From positions 87,061 to 151,060 of the forward strand of contig CAJYVI010000129.1 in the NCBI GenBank assembly GCA_913778145.1: a DNA stretch of 64,000 nucleotides, written 5' to 3'. This DNA comes from an uncultured Pseudocitrobacter sp. (GTDB lineage Bacteria; Pseudomonadota; Gammaproteobacteria; Enterobacterales; Enterobacteriaceae). Below are positions 37,489 through 49,157 of the stretch, one piece after another. Under the pieces are notes generated by a model, which saw only the letters and a list, made by a program, of their open reading frames with translations, was not told where the DNA came from and did not search any database. How positions within the stretch are numbered: the stretch's first letter is position 1; each line of letters begins with the position of its first letter. The translations under genes were made by a program, and so were the position numbers.

Positions 37489-39606
37489 CTAGTTTCGATT
37501 TCGGGTGACTTTAATCACATCTGGCATTACGCGGATTTTGCGCATGATATTCGCCAGATGCACGCGGTCGCGCGCCGTCAGGCGGATAAAGGCGCTGTAA
37601 ACGCGGCCATCTTTCTCTTCAGTATTCAGGCTCTGAATATTGGACGTCGCCGTATTGATTGCCGCCGTCAGGTTGGCCAGCGCCCCCTGATGATTGAACA
37701 TATCCACCTTAATCTCGGTGATAAATTCCTGCTCAGTCTCTTTATCCCACTCTACCGCCATGAACTTCTCTGGCTCTTTCTGGTAGCCACGGATGTTACG
37801 GCAGGATTCATGGTGGATAACCAGGCCTTTGCCTGGGCTGACGTGAGCGATAATCGGGTCGCCAGGAATTGGACGGCAGCATTTTGCGAAGGTGATCAGC
37901 ACGCCATCTGCGCCTTTGATAGGCAGATGCGCATGGCCCGAAGCACCCGGTGCGGAAGGTGTGGCTTCGCCTTGTTGCAGGTTTTTCGCCACCACCACGC
38001 TCATGGCGTTGCCGAGGCCGATTTCAGCCAGCAGATCGTCGAGCGAAGTGAGTTTCATGCGGTCGAGTTCGCGCTGAATATGCTCTGGCGGAATTTCCGC
38101 GAGCTTGCGGCTGCCACCCAACGCATGGTTGAGCAGACGGCGGCCCAGACTAACGGAATCGTCACGCTTGAGGTTTTTCAGCAACTGACGAATTTTGGCG
38201 CGCGCTTTCGAGCTGACGACAAAGTTCAGCCAGGCGGCATTCGGGCGAGCGCCCGGCGCGGTAATGATTTCAACGGTTTGTCCGCTGAAGAGCGGCTGCG
38301 ACAGCGGATAAGGCTGACGGTCAACGCGCGCGCCTACGCAGGCATGGCCGATATCGGTATGCACCGCATAAGCGAAGTCGACAGGTGTGGCACCGGCAGG
38401 CAGTTCGACAATGCGCCCTTCCGGTGTGAAAACGTAAATCTCATCCGGGAAGAGATCGGATTTAACGCTTTCGATAAATTCAAACGAGCTACCGGCGCTC
38501 TGTTGCAGCTCCAGCAGGCTCTGCATCCAGCGCTGAGCGCGGATTTGCGCGGTAGTACTGGTTTCGCCGTGCTCTTTATAAGCCCAGTGCGCGGCAACAC
38601 CCATCTCCGCCATCTGATCCATATCTTCGGTACGGATCTGGACCTCAACCGGCACGCCGTGCGGGCCAATCATCGAGGTGTGCAAAGATTGATAGCCGTT
38701 CGCTTTTGGAATGGCAATGTAATCTTTCACGCGACCCGGACGCGGCTTGTACAGGCTGTGCATCTGGCCGAGCACGCGATAACAGGTGTCGGAATCATTG
38801 ACGATCACGCGGAAGGCGTAGATGTCCATGATCGAGTGAAAACGCTGCTCCTTGAGCACCATTTTGCAGTAAATCGAATAAAGATGTTTCTCGCGACCAC
38901 TGACGCGGCACGGTATTCCCGCTTCCTGCAAACGCCCTTCGATTTCCGAGAGGATTTTTTGGATCATCTCTTTACGGTTGCCGCGCGCGGCTTTCACCAC
39001 TTCTTTAATAACGCGGTAACGGTTGGGATACAGCGCTTCAAAACCCAGCTCTTCGAGTTCGGTTTTAATGTGGTGGATACCTAAACGGTGTGCCAGCGGG
39101 CTGTAGATTTCGAGAGTTTCACGGGCGATGCGGCGGCGTTTGTCCGGGCGAAGTGAGCCCAGCGTGCGCATGTTGTGGGTACGGTCTGCGAGTTTGATGA
39201 GGATGACGCGGATATCCTGCACCATCGCCATAATCATCTTGCGAAAGTTTTCGGCCTGCGCCTCTTTCTTATCGCGGAACTTGAGCTTATCAAGTTTTGA
39301 CACCCCCTCTACCAGTTCGGCGACGCTTTTACCAAAAAGCTGTTCCATATCCTGGTAGGTGGCAGGGGTATCTTCAATCACGTCATGCAGCAGCGCTGCC
39401 ATCAGCGTTTCATGGTCGAGTTTCATCTCGGCCAGAATGCAGGCAACCGCTACGGGATGGGTGATATAGGGTTCACCGCTTGAACGTGTCTGGCCCTCGT
39501 GAGCGTCACGTGCAACGAGGTACGCCTGCCGAAGACGTTTGATTTGATCTTCTGGCAGGTAGTTTTGAATCAGCTGATTCAGGCTTTCAAACAGATACAA
39601 GGGCAA
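37489..39606 (-). CDS. spoT: (p)ppGpp hydrolase/synthetase SpoT
   Basis: 705 residues (702 in K-12). Bifunctional enzyme of the stringent response. N-terminal HD hydrolase (LLHDVIEDTPATYQDMEQLF), synthetase domain with YRVLGQMHSLYKPRPGRVKD, TGS domain (YVFTPEGRIVELPAGATPVD), and C-terminal ACT domain near EFITEIKVDMFNHQGALANL. It lies between rpoZ (12-bp gap) and trmH. Confidence 0.98.
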   Translation of the reverse strand: MPLYLFESLNQLIQNYLPEDQIKRLRQAYLVARDAHEGQTRSSGEPYITHPVAVACILAEMKLDHETLMAALLHDVIEDTPATYQDMEQLFGKSVAELVEGVSKLDKLKFRDKKEAQAENFRKMIMAMVQDIRVILIKLADRTHNMRTLGSLRPDKRRRIARETLEIYSPLAHRLGIHHIKTELEELGFEALYPNRYRVIKEVVKAARGNRKEMIQKILSEIEGRLQEAGIPCRVSGREKHLYSIYCKMVLKEQRFHSIMDIYAFRVIVNDSDTCYRVLGQMHSLYKPRPGRVKDYIAIPKANGYQSLHTSMIGPHGVPVEVQIRTEDMDQMAEMGVAAHWAYKEHGETSTTAQIRAQRWMQSLLELQQSAGSSFEFIESVKSDLFPDEIYVFTPEGRIVELPAGATPVDFAYAVHTDIGHACVGARVDRQPYPLSQPLFSGQTVEIITAPGARPNAAWLNFVVSSKARAKIRQLLKNLKRDDSVSLGRRLLNHALGGSRKLAEIPPEHIQRELDRMKLTSLDDLLAEIGLGNAMSVVVAKNLQQGEATPSAPGASGHAHLPIKGADGVLITFAKCCRPIPGDPIIAHVSPGKGLVIHHESCRNIRGYQKEPEKFMAVEWDKETEQEFITEIKVDMFNHQGALANLTAAINTATSNIQSLNTEEKDGRVYSAFIRLTARDRVHLANIMRKIRVMPDVIKVTRNRN

Positions 39607-39618
39607 CCCGCTCTGTAA

Positions 39619-39894
39619 TTAACGACGACCTTCAGCAATAGCGGTAACGGCCTGTAATTCAGCGGCTTCCTGCTCTTGCTGCTCCTGGCGCTCGCGCACG
39701 TCGAGGATCTGGTTGTTGATCAGACCTTCTTCGATTTCGCGCAGTGCGATGACTGTGGTTTTATCGTTTTCTTCCGGTACCAGCGGATCCTTTCCGCCTA
39801 CCTGCATCTGACGAGCGCGACGCGCGGCGACCAGTACCAGGTCAAAACGGTTACCAATTTTCTCTACAGCGTCCTGAACAGTTACGCGTGCCAT
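39619..39894 (-). CDS. rpoZ: RNA polymerase omega subunit
   Basis: 91 residues, starting [20 protein letters not shown] as in E. coli. It binds the beta' subunit, helps assembly, and forms part of a ppGpp site. Second gene of the gmk-rpoZ-spoT operon; 53 bp after gmk. Confidence 0.98.
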
Positions 39895-39947
39895 ACTTTA
39901 ATGCTCCACAGGTGAAGAAATGACTGGGCATGATACTGAAAGTGGGT

Positions 39948-40652
<705 letters not shown>

Positions 40653-40700
40653 TCACACTTTTTGCGCTGCTTTCTTTCATTTTGCGTGCCACTTTCCTGA

Positions 40701-42497
<1,797 letters not shown>

Positions 42498-42499
42498 AC

Positions 42500-43117
42500 T
42501 CAGTGCGCGTTGTGTTTGTAATAAAACACCGGCAGACCCAGCTTCAGGCGCAGCGCCAGCAGGCGGGCGGTGAAGCCAAACAGCAGGGTGGCGATCACCA
42601 CGATATCCTGGTTGCTGACATAGTGCTGCAGGGCAACATAGAGTACGGCAGCGGAAAACGACACGCCCGCGTAAAGCTCTTTCTGGAACACCAGAGGAAT
42701 GCGCTTGCAGAACATATCGCGCAGCACGCCGCCAAATACGCCGGTGACGACAGCGGCAATGGTCGCGATAACCGGGCCTTCGCCCATGTCCAGCGCGATT
42801 TGTGCACCGATGATAGAAAAGACCACCAGGCCGAGCGCATCCAGCACCAGAAACAGCTTACGCAAATAGGGCATGACCGGGGCCACGATGGTGGTCAATA
42901 CCGCTGCCGTCGCCACAATAATCACGTATTCAGGGTGCTTTACCCAGCCCAGCGGATAATGACCTAACAGGATATCGCGCACTGAACCGCCGCCCAGCGC
43001 AGTGGCGGTCGCAATAATGATTACGCCAAAGGTATCCATGCGACGACGACCGGCGGCTAACGCGCCAGTCATGGCTTCGGCGGTAATGCCAATAAGGTAA
43101 AGTACGTGCAATAACAT
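42500..43117 (-). CDS. yicG: TRIC-family (UPF0126) membrane protein YicG
   Basis: 205 residues from ATG at 43117, the start matching E. coli YicG ([20 protein letters not shown]). Seven hydrophobic segments in two repeats, each with a Gly-rich turn ([11 protein letters not shown] and [13 protein letters not shown]). Prokaryotic relatives act as K+ or glycine-type channels; its own role is unproven. Confidence 0.94.
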   Translation of the reverse strand: MLLHVLYLIGITAEAMTGALAAGRRRMDTFGVIIIATATALGGGSVRDILLGHYPLGWVKHPEYVIIVATAAVLTTIVAPVMPYLRKLFLVLDALGLVVFSIIGAQIALDMGEGPVIATIAAVVTGVFGGVLRDMFCKRIPLVFQKELYAGVSFSAAVLYVALQHYVSNQDIVVIATLLFGFTARLLALRLKLGLPVFYYKHNAH

Positions 43118-43290
43118 ATGAGCCCCCAAAATCGATGGCGGAAGGGTAGCGATTTGTGCGCAACGTCACGATTGAGATTTTCTAAGGTGAAGGGGTTTGG
43201 CTTAGAAAAAGTAATGGGTAAATATGAACTTTCTTAAGGTTTGCGGGCTTTGTGTTGTTATATTTTCAATATTTAGATTAGAAAATTTAA

Positions 43291-43324
43291 ATGTGGTTCA
43301 TGTTCGGGTTTGTATGAACCACAT
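43291..43324 (-). terminator. Hairpin after dinD
   Basis: Perfect 11-bp stem ATGTGGTTCAT / ATGAACCACAT with a 12-nt loop, 13 bp beyond the dinD stop codon. On the minus strand it is followed by TTTAAATTTTC. Probable terminator. Confidence 0.65.
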
Positions 43325-43337
43325 CTGCGTCATACTG

Positions 43338-44159
43338 TTATTTTTTATCCAGCTTTTTCGCCACCGTTTCCAGTTGTTTGATACTTTTTTCTGGCACGGG
43401 AAGGCTCTCAGGCATCGTACCACCCAGTTCCTTGATGGTTTGACGCACCTTTTTGCCCACCTCCAAATGGGTTTTATTAGCCTGTTTCTTCGAGCTCACC
43501 TGATCCCGTCGCAACTTCTCTTCCGTCTGGGTCGCGCGGAACAGGTTAGCGGCAAGCTCGGTTGAACCCATATGGTCGAGTATTTTTTGACTCTTTTTCA
43601 ATCCCTTGCGTTGATGAATAGCTTTCTGATCCAACCCACCATACAGGCCTTGATAACCGTGGTTCTGGAATACGGCAAAATCGAGAGTGGTTTCAACACC
43701 GGCCTGCTGAGCCGCTTCAACCAAATGTTTATTATGTTCTTTCATTTCGTTGCGTAGAAAAAGACGCTTTTCGTCTTCACGAAGTTTTTTAAATGCCTCG
43801 TCGTCCGCAAGTTCCTGTCGGCGTGTCTGAATAGCGAAGTAAGTCTGTCCGGCAGCGATAACGGGTTTAGTTGGGTCGCCATTTTGTACGACCAGGTAGC
43901 ATGCGTAGCGGGACAGGTGAAAATCCTCTACTTCACGTTGAGCACCTGACCCGAGAGTAACCATTTTGTTGGTCTCAACGAAATGGTCCGCAATAGCCTG
44001 ATTGCTTGACTGGCAGGCTTGTTCTGCACGGGATAAAACTTTAAGGAAATTCCTCCAGTCTCGATAATCAAGTAAGGGGGCAAGCTCTCTTGCTGACCAG
44101 TATTCTTGACCTTCGCCTTCTGACTTACGTAAATCTTCAAACGGCTGATGTTCGTTCAT
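43338..44159 (-). CDS. dinD: DNA damage-inducible protein D
   Basis: 273 residues (274 in K-12). In E. coli DinD is an SOS-induced protein that inhibits RecA strand exchange. N-terminal BRO/KilA-like segment (YWSARELAPLLDYRDWRNFL, less like K-12), then a nearly identical middle and C-terminal part (LSRYACYLVVQNGDPTKPVI, ILDHMGSTELAANLFRATQT). Lies between yicG and yicC as in K-12. I find no CTGT-N8-ACAG LexA box in the upstream gap, so SOS control may be lost or diverged. Confidence 0.95.
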   Translation of the reverse strand: MNEHQPFEDLRKSEGEGQEYWSARELAPLLDYRDWRNFLKVLSRAEQACQSSNQAIADHFVETNKMVTLGSGAQREVEDFHLSRYACYLVVQNGDPTKPVIAAGQTYFAIQTRRQELADDEAFKKLREDEKRLFLRNEMKEHNKHLVEAAQQAGVETTLDFAVFQNHGYQGLYGGLDQKAIHQRKGLKKSQKILDHMGSTELAANLFRATQTEEKLRRDQVSSKKQANKTHLEVGKKVRQTIKELGGTMPESLPVPEKSIKQLETVAKKLDKK

Positions 44160-44231
44160 CGCTCACTCCTTGATATGCGCGTTGTATAAGAGATCTCTCC
44201 AGAATCTTCCCTGGAACAGCCGAAGCATAAC

Positions 44232-44257
44232 AAAAAGGCCCACAGAATCTGTGGGCC
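44232..44257 (-). terminator. Rho-independent terminator after yicC
   Basis: Perfect 9-bp stem GGCCCACAG / CTGTGGGCC with loop AAT; on the minus strand it is followed by TTTTT. It lies 26 bp after the yicC stop and separates it from dinD. Confidence 0.92.
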
Positions 44258-44282
44258 TGACAGCATTCAGGAGCGACGAGAA

Positions 44283-45146
44283 TTACTCAATATTCTGAAT
44301 CTGCTCGCGCATCTGCTCGATCAGAACTTTAAGTTCAATCGCAGAATTCGTGACATCCGCATTGATGGATTTAGATGCCAGGGTGTTCGACTCGCGGTTA
44401 AATTCCTGCATCATAAAGTCGAGACGACGGCCCACGGCCTCTTTCTTCTTCAGGATGTTGTAGGTTTCTTTAACGTGCGCTTCCAGACGGTCGAGCTCTT
44501 CGGCGACGTCGATGCGCTGTGCCATCAGCACCAGTTCTTGCTCAAGTCGATTGTTTTCCAGCTGAACTTCGGCATCTTCCAGTTTGGCGACCAGGCGTTC
44601 ACGCTGCCATTGCAGTATTTCCGGCATATGGGCGCGCACTTTGGCGACTTCATTGCTGACGCCTTCCAGACGCTGCTCGATCAATGCTTTCAGCGCCTGA
44701 CCTTCCGTTTCGCGGGCAATAATGAAAGCATCCAGCGCTTTATCCAGCGCTGAAAGAATTTCAGCGGTGATGGCGTCCAGATCTTGTTCCTGTGCCGCCA
44801 TTACGCCAGGCCAGCGCAGAATATCGACCGGGTTAATCTCGCCTTCGTCGCTCTGCATTTTGACCCAGTTCGCGGCGTTAACCAGCTGCTTAGCCAGTTT
44901 CTCATTGAGGATCAACTCGCCCTGCGCGCTGGCGTCAGGCTCAAAACGGAGTGTGCATTCAACTTTACCGCGCGTCAGACGCGTGCGCAGCCGCTCGCGG
45001 ACAACTGGCTCCAGGCTGCGGAACTGCTCCGGCAGACGGAAGTAAGTTTCAAGATAACGCTGGTTCACTGAGCGCAGTTCCCAGGCGGCGCTGCCCCACT
45101 GGCCCTTGATTTCATGGCGGGCGTAGGCGGTCATACTGCGGATCAT
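44283..45146 (-). CDS. yicC: YicC endoribonuclease-family protein
   Basis: 287 residues from ATG at 45146 (MIRSMTAYARHEIKGQWGSA), as in E. coli; the longer upstream frame is non-conserved. YicC/YloC proteins have been described as RNA-binding endoribonucleases that help degrade small RNA RyhB. The C-terminal VGRRLDFMMQEFNRESNTLA signature is present. Divergent from rph. Confidence 0.95.
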   Translation of the reverse strand: MIRSMTAYARHEIKGQWGSAAWELRSVNQRYLETYFRLPEQFRSLEPVVRERLRTRLTRGKVECTLRFEPDASAQGELILNEKLAKQLVNAANWVKMQSDEGEINPVDILRWPGVMAAQEQDLDAITAEILSALDKALDAFIIARETEGQALKALIEQRLEGVSNEVAKVRAHMPEILQWQRERLVAKLEDAEVQLENNRLEQELVLMAQRIDVAEELDRLEAHVKETYNILKKKEAVGRRLDFMMQEFNRESNTLASKSINADVTNSAIELKVLIEQMREQIQNIE

Positions 45147-45271
45147 AGACGTTCCTGTTTTTAAAGGAGTGATGGAGGGATTATAGCTATCCCTCACCTG
45201 CCAGGATAGGAATAACCGCCGGAAGTCCGTATAATGCGCAGCCACATTCGTTTCAAGCCGGAGATTTTATC

Positions 45272-45988
45272 ATGCGTCCAGCAGGCCGTAGCGCTAACCA
45301 GGTGCGTCCCGTCACCCTGACCCGTAATTACACAAAACACGCTGAAGGCTCCGTGCTCGTCGAATTCGGTGAAACCAAAGTTCTGTGCACCGCCTCTGTT
45401 GAAGAGAGCGTGCCCCGTTTCCTGAAAGGTCAAGGCCAGGGTTGGATCACCGCAGAATATGGCATGCTGCCGCGTGCCACCCACACCCGTAACGCGCGTG
45501 AAGCGGCGAAGGGCAAGCAGGGCGGCCGAACCATGGAAATTCAGCGCCTGATCGCGCGTGCGCTGCGTGCGGCGGTTGATCTGAAAGCGCTGGGCGAGTT
45601 CACCATTACCCTCGACTGCGACGTGATTCAGGCCGATGGCGGCACCCGTACTGCCTCTATCACCGGTGCCTGCGTGGCGCTGGCCGATGCGCTGAACAAA
45701 CTGGTTGCCTCCGGTAAACTGAAAACCAACCCTATGAAAGGGATGGTGGCCGCGGTCTCCGTTGGCATCGTCGACGGTGAAGCGCGTTGCGATCTTGAGT
45801 ACGTTGAAGACTCAGCGGCAGAAACCGACATGAACGTGGTGATGATGGAAGATGGCCGCATGATTGAGGTGCAGGGCACCGCAGAAGGCGAGCCGTTCAG
45901 CCACGAAGAGCTACTCACCTTGCTGGCGCTGGCCCGAGGGGGTATCGAATCCATTGTAGCGACGCAGAAGGCGGCGTTGGAAAATTGA
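45272..45988 (+). CDS. rph: RNase PH, intact
   Basis: 238 residues, full length. It trims the 3' ends of tRNA precursors by phosphorolysis, in a hexameric ring. Motifs are [34 protein letters not shown] (catalytic Arg), and [20 protein letters not shown]-12 laboratory strains carry a frameshift near the end; here the frame runs through to the normal stop. Its translation end sits just before the pyrE attenuator, which couples the two genes. Confidence 0.98.
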   Translation: MRPAGRSANQVRPVTLTRNYTKHAEGSVLVEFGETKVLCTASVEESVPRFLKGQGQGWITAEYGMLPRATHTRNAREAAKGKQGGRTMEIQRLIARALRAAVDLKALGEFTITLDCDVIQADGGTRTASITGACVALADALNKLVASGKLKTNPMKGMVAAVSVGIVDGEARCDLEYVEDSAAETDMNVVMMEDGRMIEVQGTAEGEPFSHEELLTLLALARGGIESIVATQKAALEN

Positions 45989-45993
45989 TTATT

Positions 45994-46021
45994 AAGGCGA
46001 CTGATGAGTCGCCTTTTTTTT
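45994..46021 (+). terminator. pyrE attenuator
   Basis: AAGGCGACT-GAT-GAGTCGCCTT followed by a run of T residues, 5 bp after the rph stop. In E. coli low UTP lets ribosomes translating the end of rph disrupt this hairpin, allowing pyrE transcription. Layout is conserved here. Confidence 0.93.
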
Positions 46022-46052
46022 GTCCGTAGAAAAGTAAGTAAGGAGCGAATCC

Positions 46053-46694
46053 ATGAAACCGTATCAGCGCCAGTTTATTGAATTTGCGCTTAGCAAGCAG
46101 GTACTGAAGTTTGGCGAATTTACGCTGAAATCCGGGCGCAAGAGCCCCTATTTCTTCAACGCCGGGCTGTTTAATACCGGGCGCGATCTGGCGTTGTTAG
46201 GCCGCTTCTATGCCGAAGCGCTGGTCGATTCCGCGATTGATTTCGACCTGCTGTTTGGCCCGGCCTACAAGGGTATTCCGATTGCCACCACTACGGCCGT
46301 TGCGCTGGCCGAGCACCACGACCGCGACCTGCCATACTGCTTCAACCGCAAAGAAGCGAAAGATCACGGCGAGGGTGGCAGCCTGGTAGGTAGCCCGCTG
46401 GAGGGACGCGTAATGCTGGTGGATGATGTGATCACCGCCGGCACGGCGATCCGTGAATCGATGGAAATCATTCAGGCCAACGGCGCAACGCTTGCTGGCG
46501 TGCTGATCTCTCTCGATCGTCAGGAGCGTGGCCGTGGCGAGATTTCAGCGATTCAGGAAGTGGAGCGCGACTACGGTTGCAAAGTTATCTCCATCATCAC
46601 CCTGAAAGACCTGATTGCGTATTTGGAAGAAAAACCAGAAATGGCCGAGCATCTGGCCGCCGTTCGCGCCTATCGCGAAGCCTACGGCGTCTGA
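46053..46694 (+). CDS. pyrE: Orotate phosphoribosyltransferase
   Basis: 213 residues; adds PRPP to orotate to make OMP in pyrimidine synthesis. PRPP-binding motif [17 protein letters not shown] and the [20 protein letters not shown] loop are present. AAGGAG precedes the ATG. Followed by a hairpin and then a retron in the gap to slmA. Confidence 0.98.
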   Translation: MKPYQRQFIEFALSKQVLKFGEFTLKSGRKSPYFFNAGLFNTGRDLALLGRFYAEALVDSAIDFDLLFGPAYKGIPIATTTAVALAEHHDRDLPYCFNRKEAKDHGEGGSLVGSPLEGRVMLVDDVITAGTAIRESMEIIQANGATLAGVLISLDRQERGRGEISAIQEVERDYGCKVISIITLKDLIAYLEEKPEMAEHLAAVRAYREAYGV

Positions 46695-46700
46695 TTCATT

Positions 46701-46725
46701 ACGCTGCGGGTATCCCCCGCAGCGT
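46701..46725 (+). terminator. Hairpin after pyrE
   Basis: Perfect 10-bp stem ACGCTGCGGG / CCCGCAGCGT around a 5-nt loop, 6 bp after the pyrE stop. No T tract follows, so it is a 3' stabiliser or weak terminator. Confidence 0.6.
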
Positions 46726-46737
46726 GATGTGCCGAAT

Positions 46738-46766
46738 AGTTTTCCCCGCAATGCCCGTGCTATGCT
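46738..46766 (+). promoter_or_regulatory. Candidate promoter of the retron
   Basis: Extended -10 box TGCTATGCT (46758-46766) with a weak -35 around 46738-46743 (TAGTTT), placing the start near the a1 repeat at 46771. Confidence 0.45.
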
Positions 46767-46770
46767 TTCT

Positions 46771-46962
46771 GTGCCAGCAGTGGCGATAGCGTTTCTGGAG
46801 TTATCCAGAAGGGTCGGCGAGTCGCCGACTTAACGCCCGCAGTTCACTCATATACCCAAAGTCGTTCCATTGTACCTCGGCACGTTTCACGTGCGCGCGC
46901 TATCGCGCGAAGTACATTTCCACGCCTTCGGGATGGTTTTCGAGTATCGCCGCTGTTGGCGC
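46771..46962 (+). ncRNA. Retron msr-msd RNA (Ec107 type)
   Basis: The ends form an 18-bp pairing with no mismatch, using three G-U pairs: a1 GTGCCAGCAGTGGCGATA (46771-46788) and a2 TATCGCCGCTGTTGGCGC (46945-46962). Directly after a1 is the TAGC context in which retrons carry the branching G (46789). msr then has two stem-loops, TTCTGGA-GTTA-TCCAGAA (46793-46810) and GTCGGC/GCCGAC (46813-46829). The msd part follows (about 46831-46944), with CACGT-TTC-ACGTG and CGCGC/GCGCG stems inside a TGTAC/GTACA stem. The reverse transcriptase gene starts 30 bp after a2. Exact msDNA ends are not readable by eye. Confidence 0.9.
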
Positions 46963-46992
46963 CCACTTTTTCTCAGTGATGTGGAGCGTTGA

Positions 46993-47952
46993 ATGGATGC
47001 GACCCGGGTTTGCCTTCTGGCGCTGGACTTATTTAGCGCGCCGGGCTGGCGCGCTAACGAAGAGATACGCAGGCTGTATGCGCTCAGCAACAGCACGGCG
47101 AAGCATTATCGCCCCATTACGCTGTCGAAGCGCGACGGCAGTGAACGGCAGATTCTGGCGCCTGATTACCTGCTTAAAACCGTGCAGCGCAATATCCTGA
47201 AGAACGTCCTCGCGCATTTCCCGGTTTCACCCTATGCAACGGCCTATCGACCCGGCAGTACCGTGGCGCACAACGCGCGGCCTCATCTTTCTCAACCGCA
47301 GATTCTGAAGCTTGATATTGAAGGTTTCTTTGACAATATCAGTTGGTTACAGGTATGGCGAGTTTTCCGGCAGACCACATTACCCCACGCTGTGGTGACG
47401 ATGCTGACCCATCTTTGTTGTTATCGCGATGCGTTACCGCAAGGCGCGGTGACCTCGCCGGCGATTTCTAATCTGGTTATGTCGAATTTTGATGAACGGA
47501 TGGGCGGTTGGTGTCAGGAACGTCACATTATTTATACCCGTTACTGCGATGATATGACCTTTTCCGGCGCGTTTTCCGCCCGACAGGTGCGTAATAAAGC
47601 AGCAGCGATGCTGGCTGAACTGGGGCTGCGGTTGAATAAACGTAAAACCTTACAGATACCTGCGCATAAACAACAGACGGTGACGGGTATTGTGGTGAAC
47701 GAAAAGCTGCAACTTTCCCGTGAACAGCGGCGATTGTTGCGTCAGGAAGTGCATTTCTGCCGGAAATTTGGCGTTGCGTCGCACCTGAGCCGCAGCGGTC
47801 AGCCGACAGAATCGGCTCTGCGTTATCTTCAGCGTTTACAGGGGAAAATCGCCTGGCTGCTACAGGTTAACCCGAACGATTGCGCATTCAGACAGGCACT
47901 GCGTGACGTGCAACAAATGATAAGGCAGATTGCTCTGCCTGAGACACGTTAG
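46993..47952 (+). CDS. Retron reverse transcriptase (Ec107 type)
   Basis: 319 residues, ATG at 46993 with GGAG upstream. It makes msDNA by reverse transcribing the msd part of the RNA from the 2'-OH of a branching G. Retron RT signatures are all present: NARPH at 94-98 (NAxxH box), [10 protein letters not shown] at 107-116, [13 protein letters not shown] at 148-160, the catalytic YCDD at 184-187, and VTG at 230-232. E. coli retron Ec107 lies at this same pyrE-slmA (ttk) site, as I recall, so this is probably its homologue. No effector gene is beside it: slmA follows, convergent and overlapping by 4 bp. Confidence 0.95.
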   Translation: MDATRVCLLALDLFSAPGWRANEEIRRLYALSNSTAKHYRPITLSKRDGSERQILAPDYLLKTVQRNILKNVLAHFPVSPYATAYRPGSTVAHNARPHLSQPQILKLDIEGFFDNISWLQVWRVFRQTTLPHAVVTMLTHLCCYRDALPQGAVTSPAISNLVMSNFDERMGGWCQERHIIYTRYCDDMTFSGAFSARQVRNKAAAMLAELGLRLNKRKTLQIPAHKQQTVTGIVVNEKLQLSREQRRLLRQEVHFCRKFGVASHLSRSGQPTESALRYLQRLQGKIAWLLQVNPNDCAFRQALRDVQQMIRQIALPETR

Positions 47953-48545
47953 CGAAGCTGCGTGGCCATGAGCGGCCAGCGGGCGTCAAAATCGTCGGTG
48001 GGGCGATATTTAAATTCGCTGCGGACAAAGCGAGAAAGCATGCCTTCACAGAAGGCGAGCAGCTGGCTCGCCAGCAGGGTTTCATCCGTTTCGTAGCCTT
48101 CACCTTCACGCATTTTTCGCTCGCGCAGCACCTGGCGCAACTGGGCTTCAATGCGTTCGAAAAGCTGGTTAATGCGTCCCTGAAGACGGTCCTGCTCGAA
48201 CATCAACGCGTGACCGGTGAGAATACGCGTCAGGCCTGGGTTACGTTCACCAAACCCGAGGATCAGCAGAACAATCAGGCGCAGGCGCGCGGTGGTGTCC
48301 TTTTCATCCTTTAAAATCAGGTTGATGCGGGTAATCAGGCTATCTTCGATAAACTCGATAAGGCTATCGAACATGCGTGTCTTGCTGGGAAAGTGACGGT
48401 AGAGCGCCGCTTCGGAAACGCCAACAGAAGCCGCCAGTTTTGCCGTGGTAATGCGTTGGCTACCATCACTGGATTCAAGCATCAGCGCCAGAGATTGAAG
48501 TATTTCTTCGCGACGATTCCGTTTCGCAGTTTGCTTTTCTGCCAT
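47949..48545 (-). CDS. slmA: Nucleoid occlusion factor SlmA
   Basis: 198 residues, TetR family. Bound to its chromosomal sites it blocks FtsZ ring assembly over the nucleoid. N-terminal helix-turn-helix [32 protein letters not shown] is clear. Its stop overlaps that of the convergent retron RT gene by 4 bp. Downstream of dut on the same strand, 153 bp apart. Confidence 0.97.
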   Translation of the reverse strand: MAEKQTAKRNRREEILQSLALMLESSDGSQRITTAKLAASVGVSEAALYRHFPSKTRMFDSLIEFIEDSLITRINLILKDEKDTTARLRLIVLLILGFGERNPGLTRILTGHALMFEQDRLQGRINQLFERIEAQLRQVLRERKMREGEGYETDETLLASQLLAFCEGMLSRFVRSEFKYRPTDDFDARWPLMATQLR

Positions 48546-48698
48546 GTTCTAAAATACCCCTGAAAATAAATGCTCGTCAGGCAGACATCCACACAGTGAC
48601 CGCAAATCCGAATTTGCAGTGATGTTATTGCATTATGACGCTATGGGATGCGTTTAAATGCCTCTGCCCCGCGTGACGCCGGGCAGAGACAGGACCGG

Positions 48699-49157
48699 TT
48701 ACTGACGGCCGGAGTGGCCGAAGCCGCCTTCGCCACGCTCGGTGGCATCGAAATCTTCAACCAGATTAAACTCGGCCTGCACGACCGGGACAATAATCAT
48801 TTGTGCAACGCGCTCGCCCGGTTCGATGGTGAAGGTGGTTTGCCCACGGTTCCAGATGGAAACCATCAGTTGACCCTGATAATCAGAATCGATAAGGCCG
48901 ACCAGGTTGCCCAGAACGATACCGTGCTTATGGCCCAGGCCCGAGCGCGGCAGCATCATTGCGGCCAGAGACGGATCGGCGATATGAATCGCCAGGCCGG
49001 TTGGCAGCAGTGTGGTTTGCCCCGGTTCCAGCACGATGGCGCTATCAAGGCAGGCACGCAGGTCAAGACCGGCAGAGCCAGGCGTTGCGTAGGTCGGCAG
49101 CGGGAATTCCTTACCAATACGCGGGTCCAGAATTTTAACGTCGATTTTTTTCATCAT
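48699..49157 (-). CDS. dut: dUTP diphosphatase
   Basis: 152 residues (151 if the second Met is used). Trimeric enzyme that turns dUTP into dUMP, preventing uracil entering DNA. Five dUTPase motifs are visible: [37 protein letters not shown], and the C-terminal [12 protein letters not shown]. Overlaps the end of coaBC by 23 bp. Confidence 0.98.
   Translation of the reverse strand: MMKKIDVKILDPRIGKEFPLPTYATPGSAGLDLRACLDSAIVLEPGQTTLLPTGLAIHIADPSLAAMMLPRSGLGHKHGIVLGNLVGLIDSDYQGQLMVSIWNRGQTTFTIEPGERVAQMIIVPVVQAEFNLVEDFDATERGEGGFGHSGRQ

Noticed and set aside
37558..39084. 508-codon plus-strand open frame opposite spoT
   Set aside because: It lies wholly antisense to a conserved gene, has no ribosome site or family motif, and is a codon-bias shadow.
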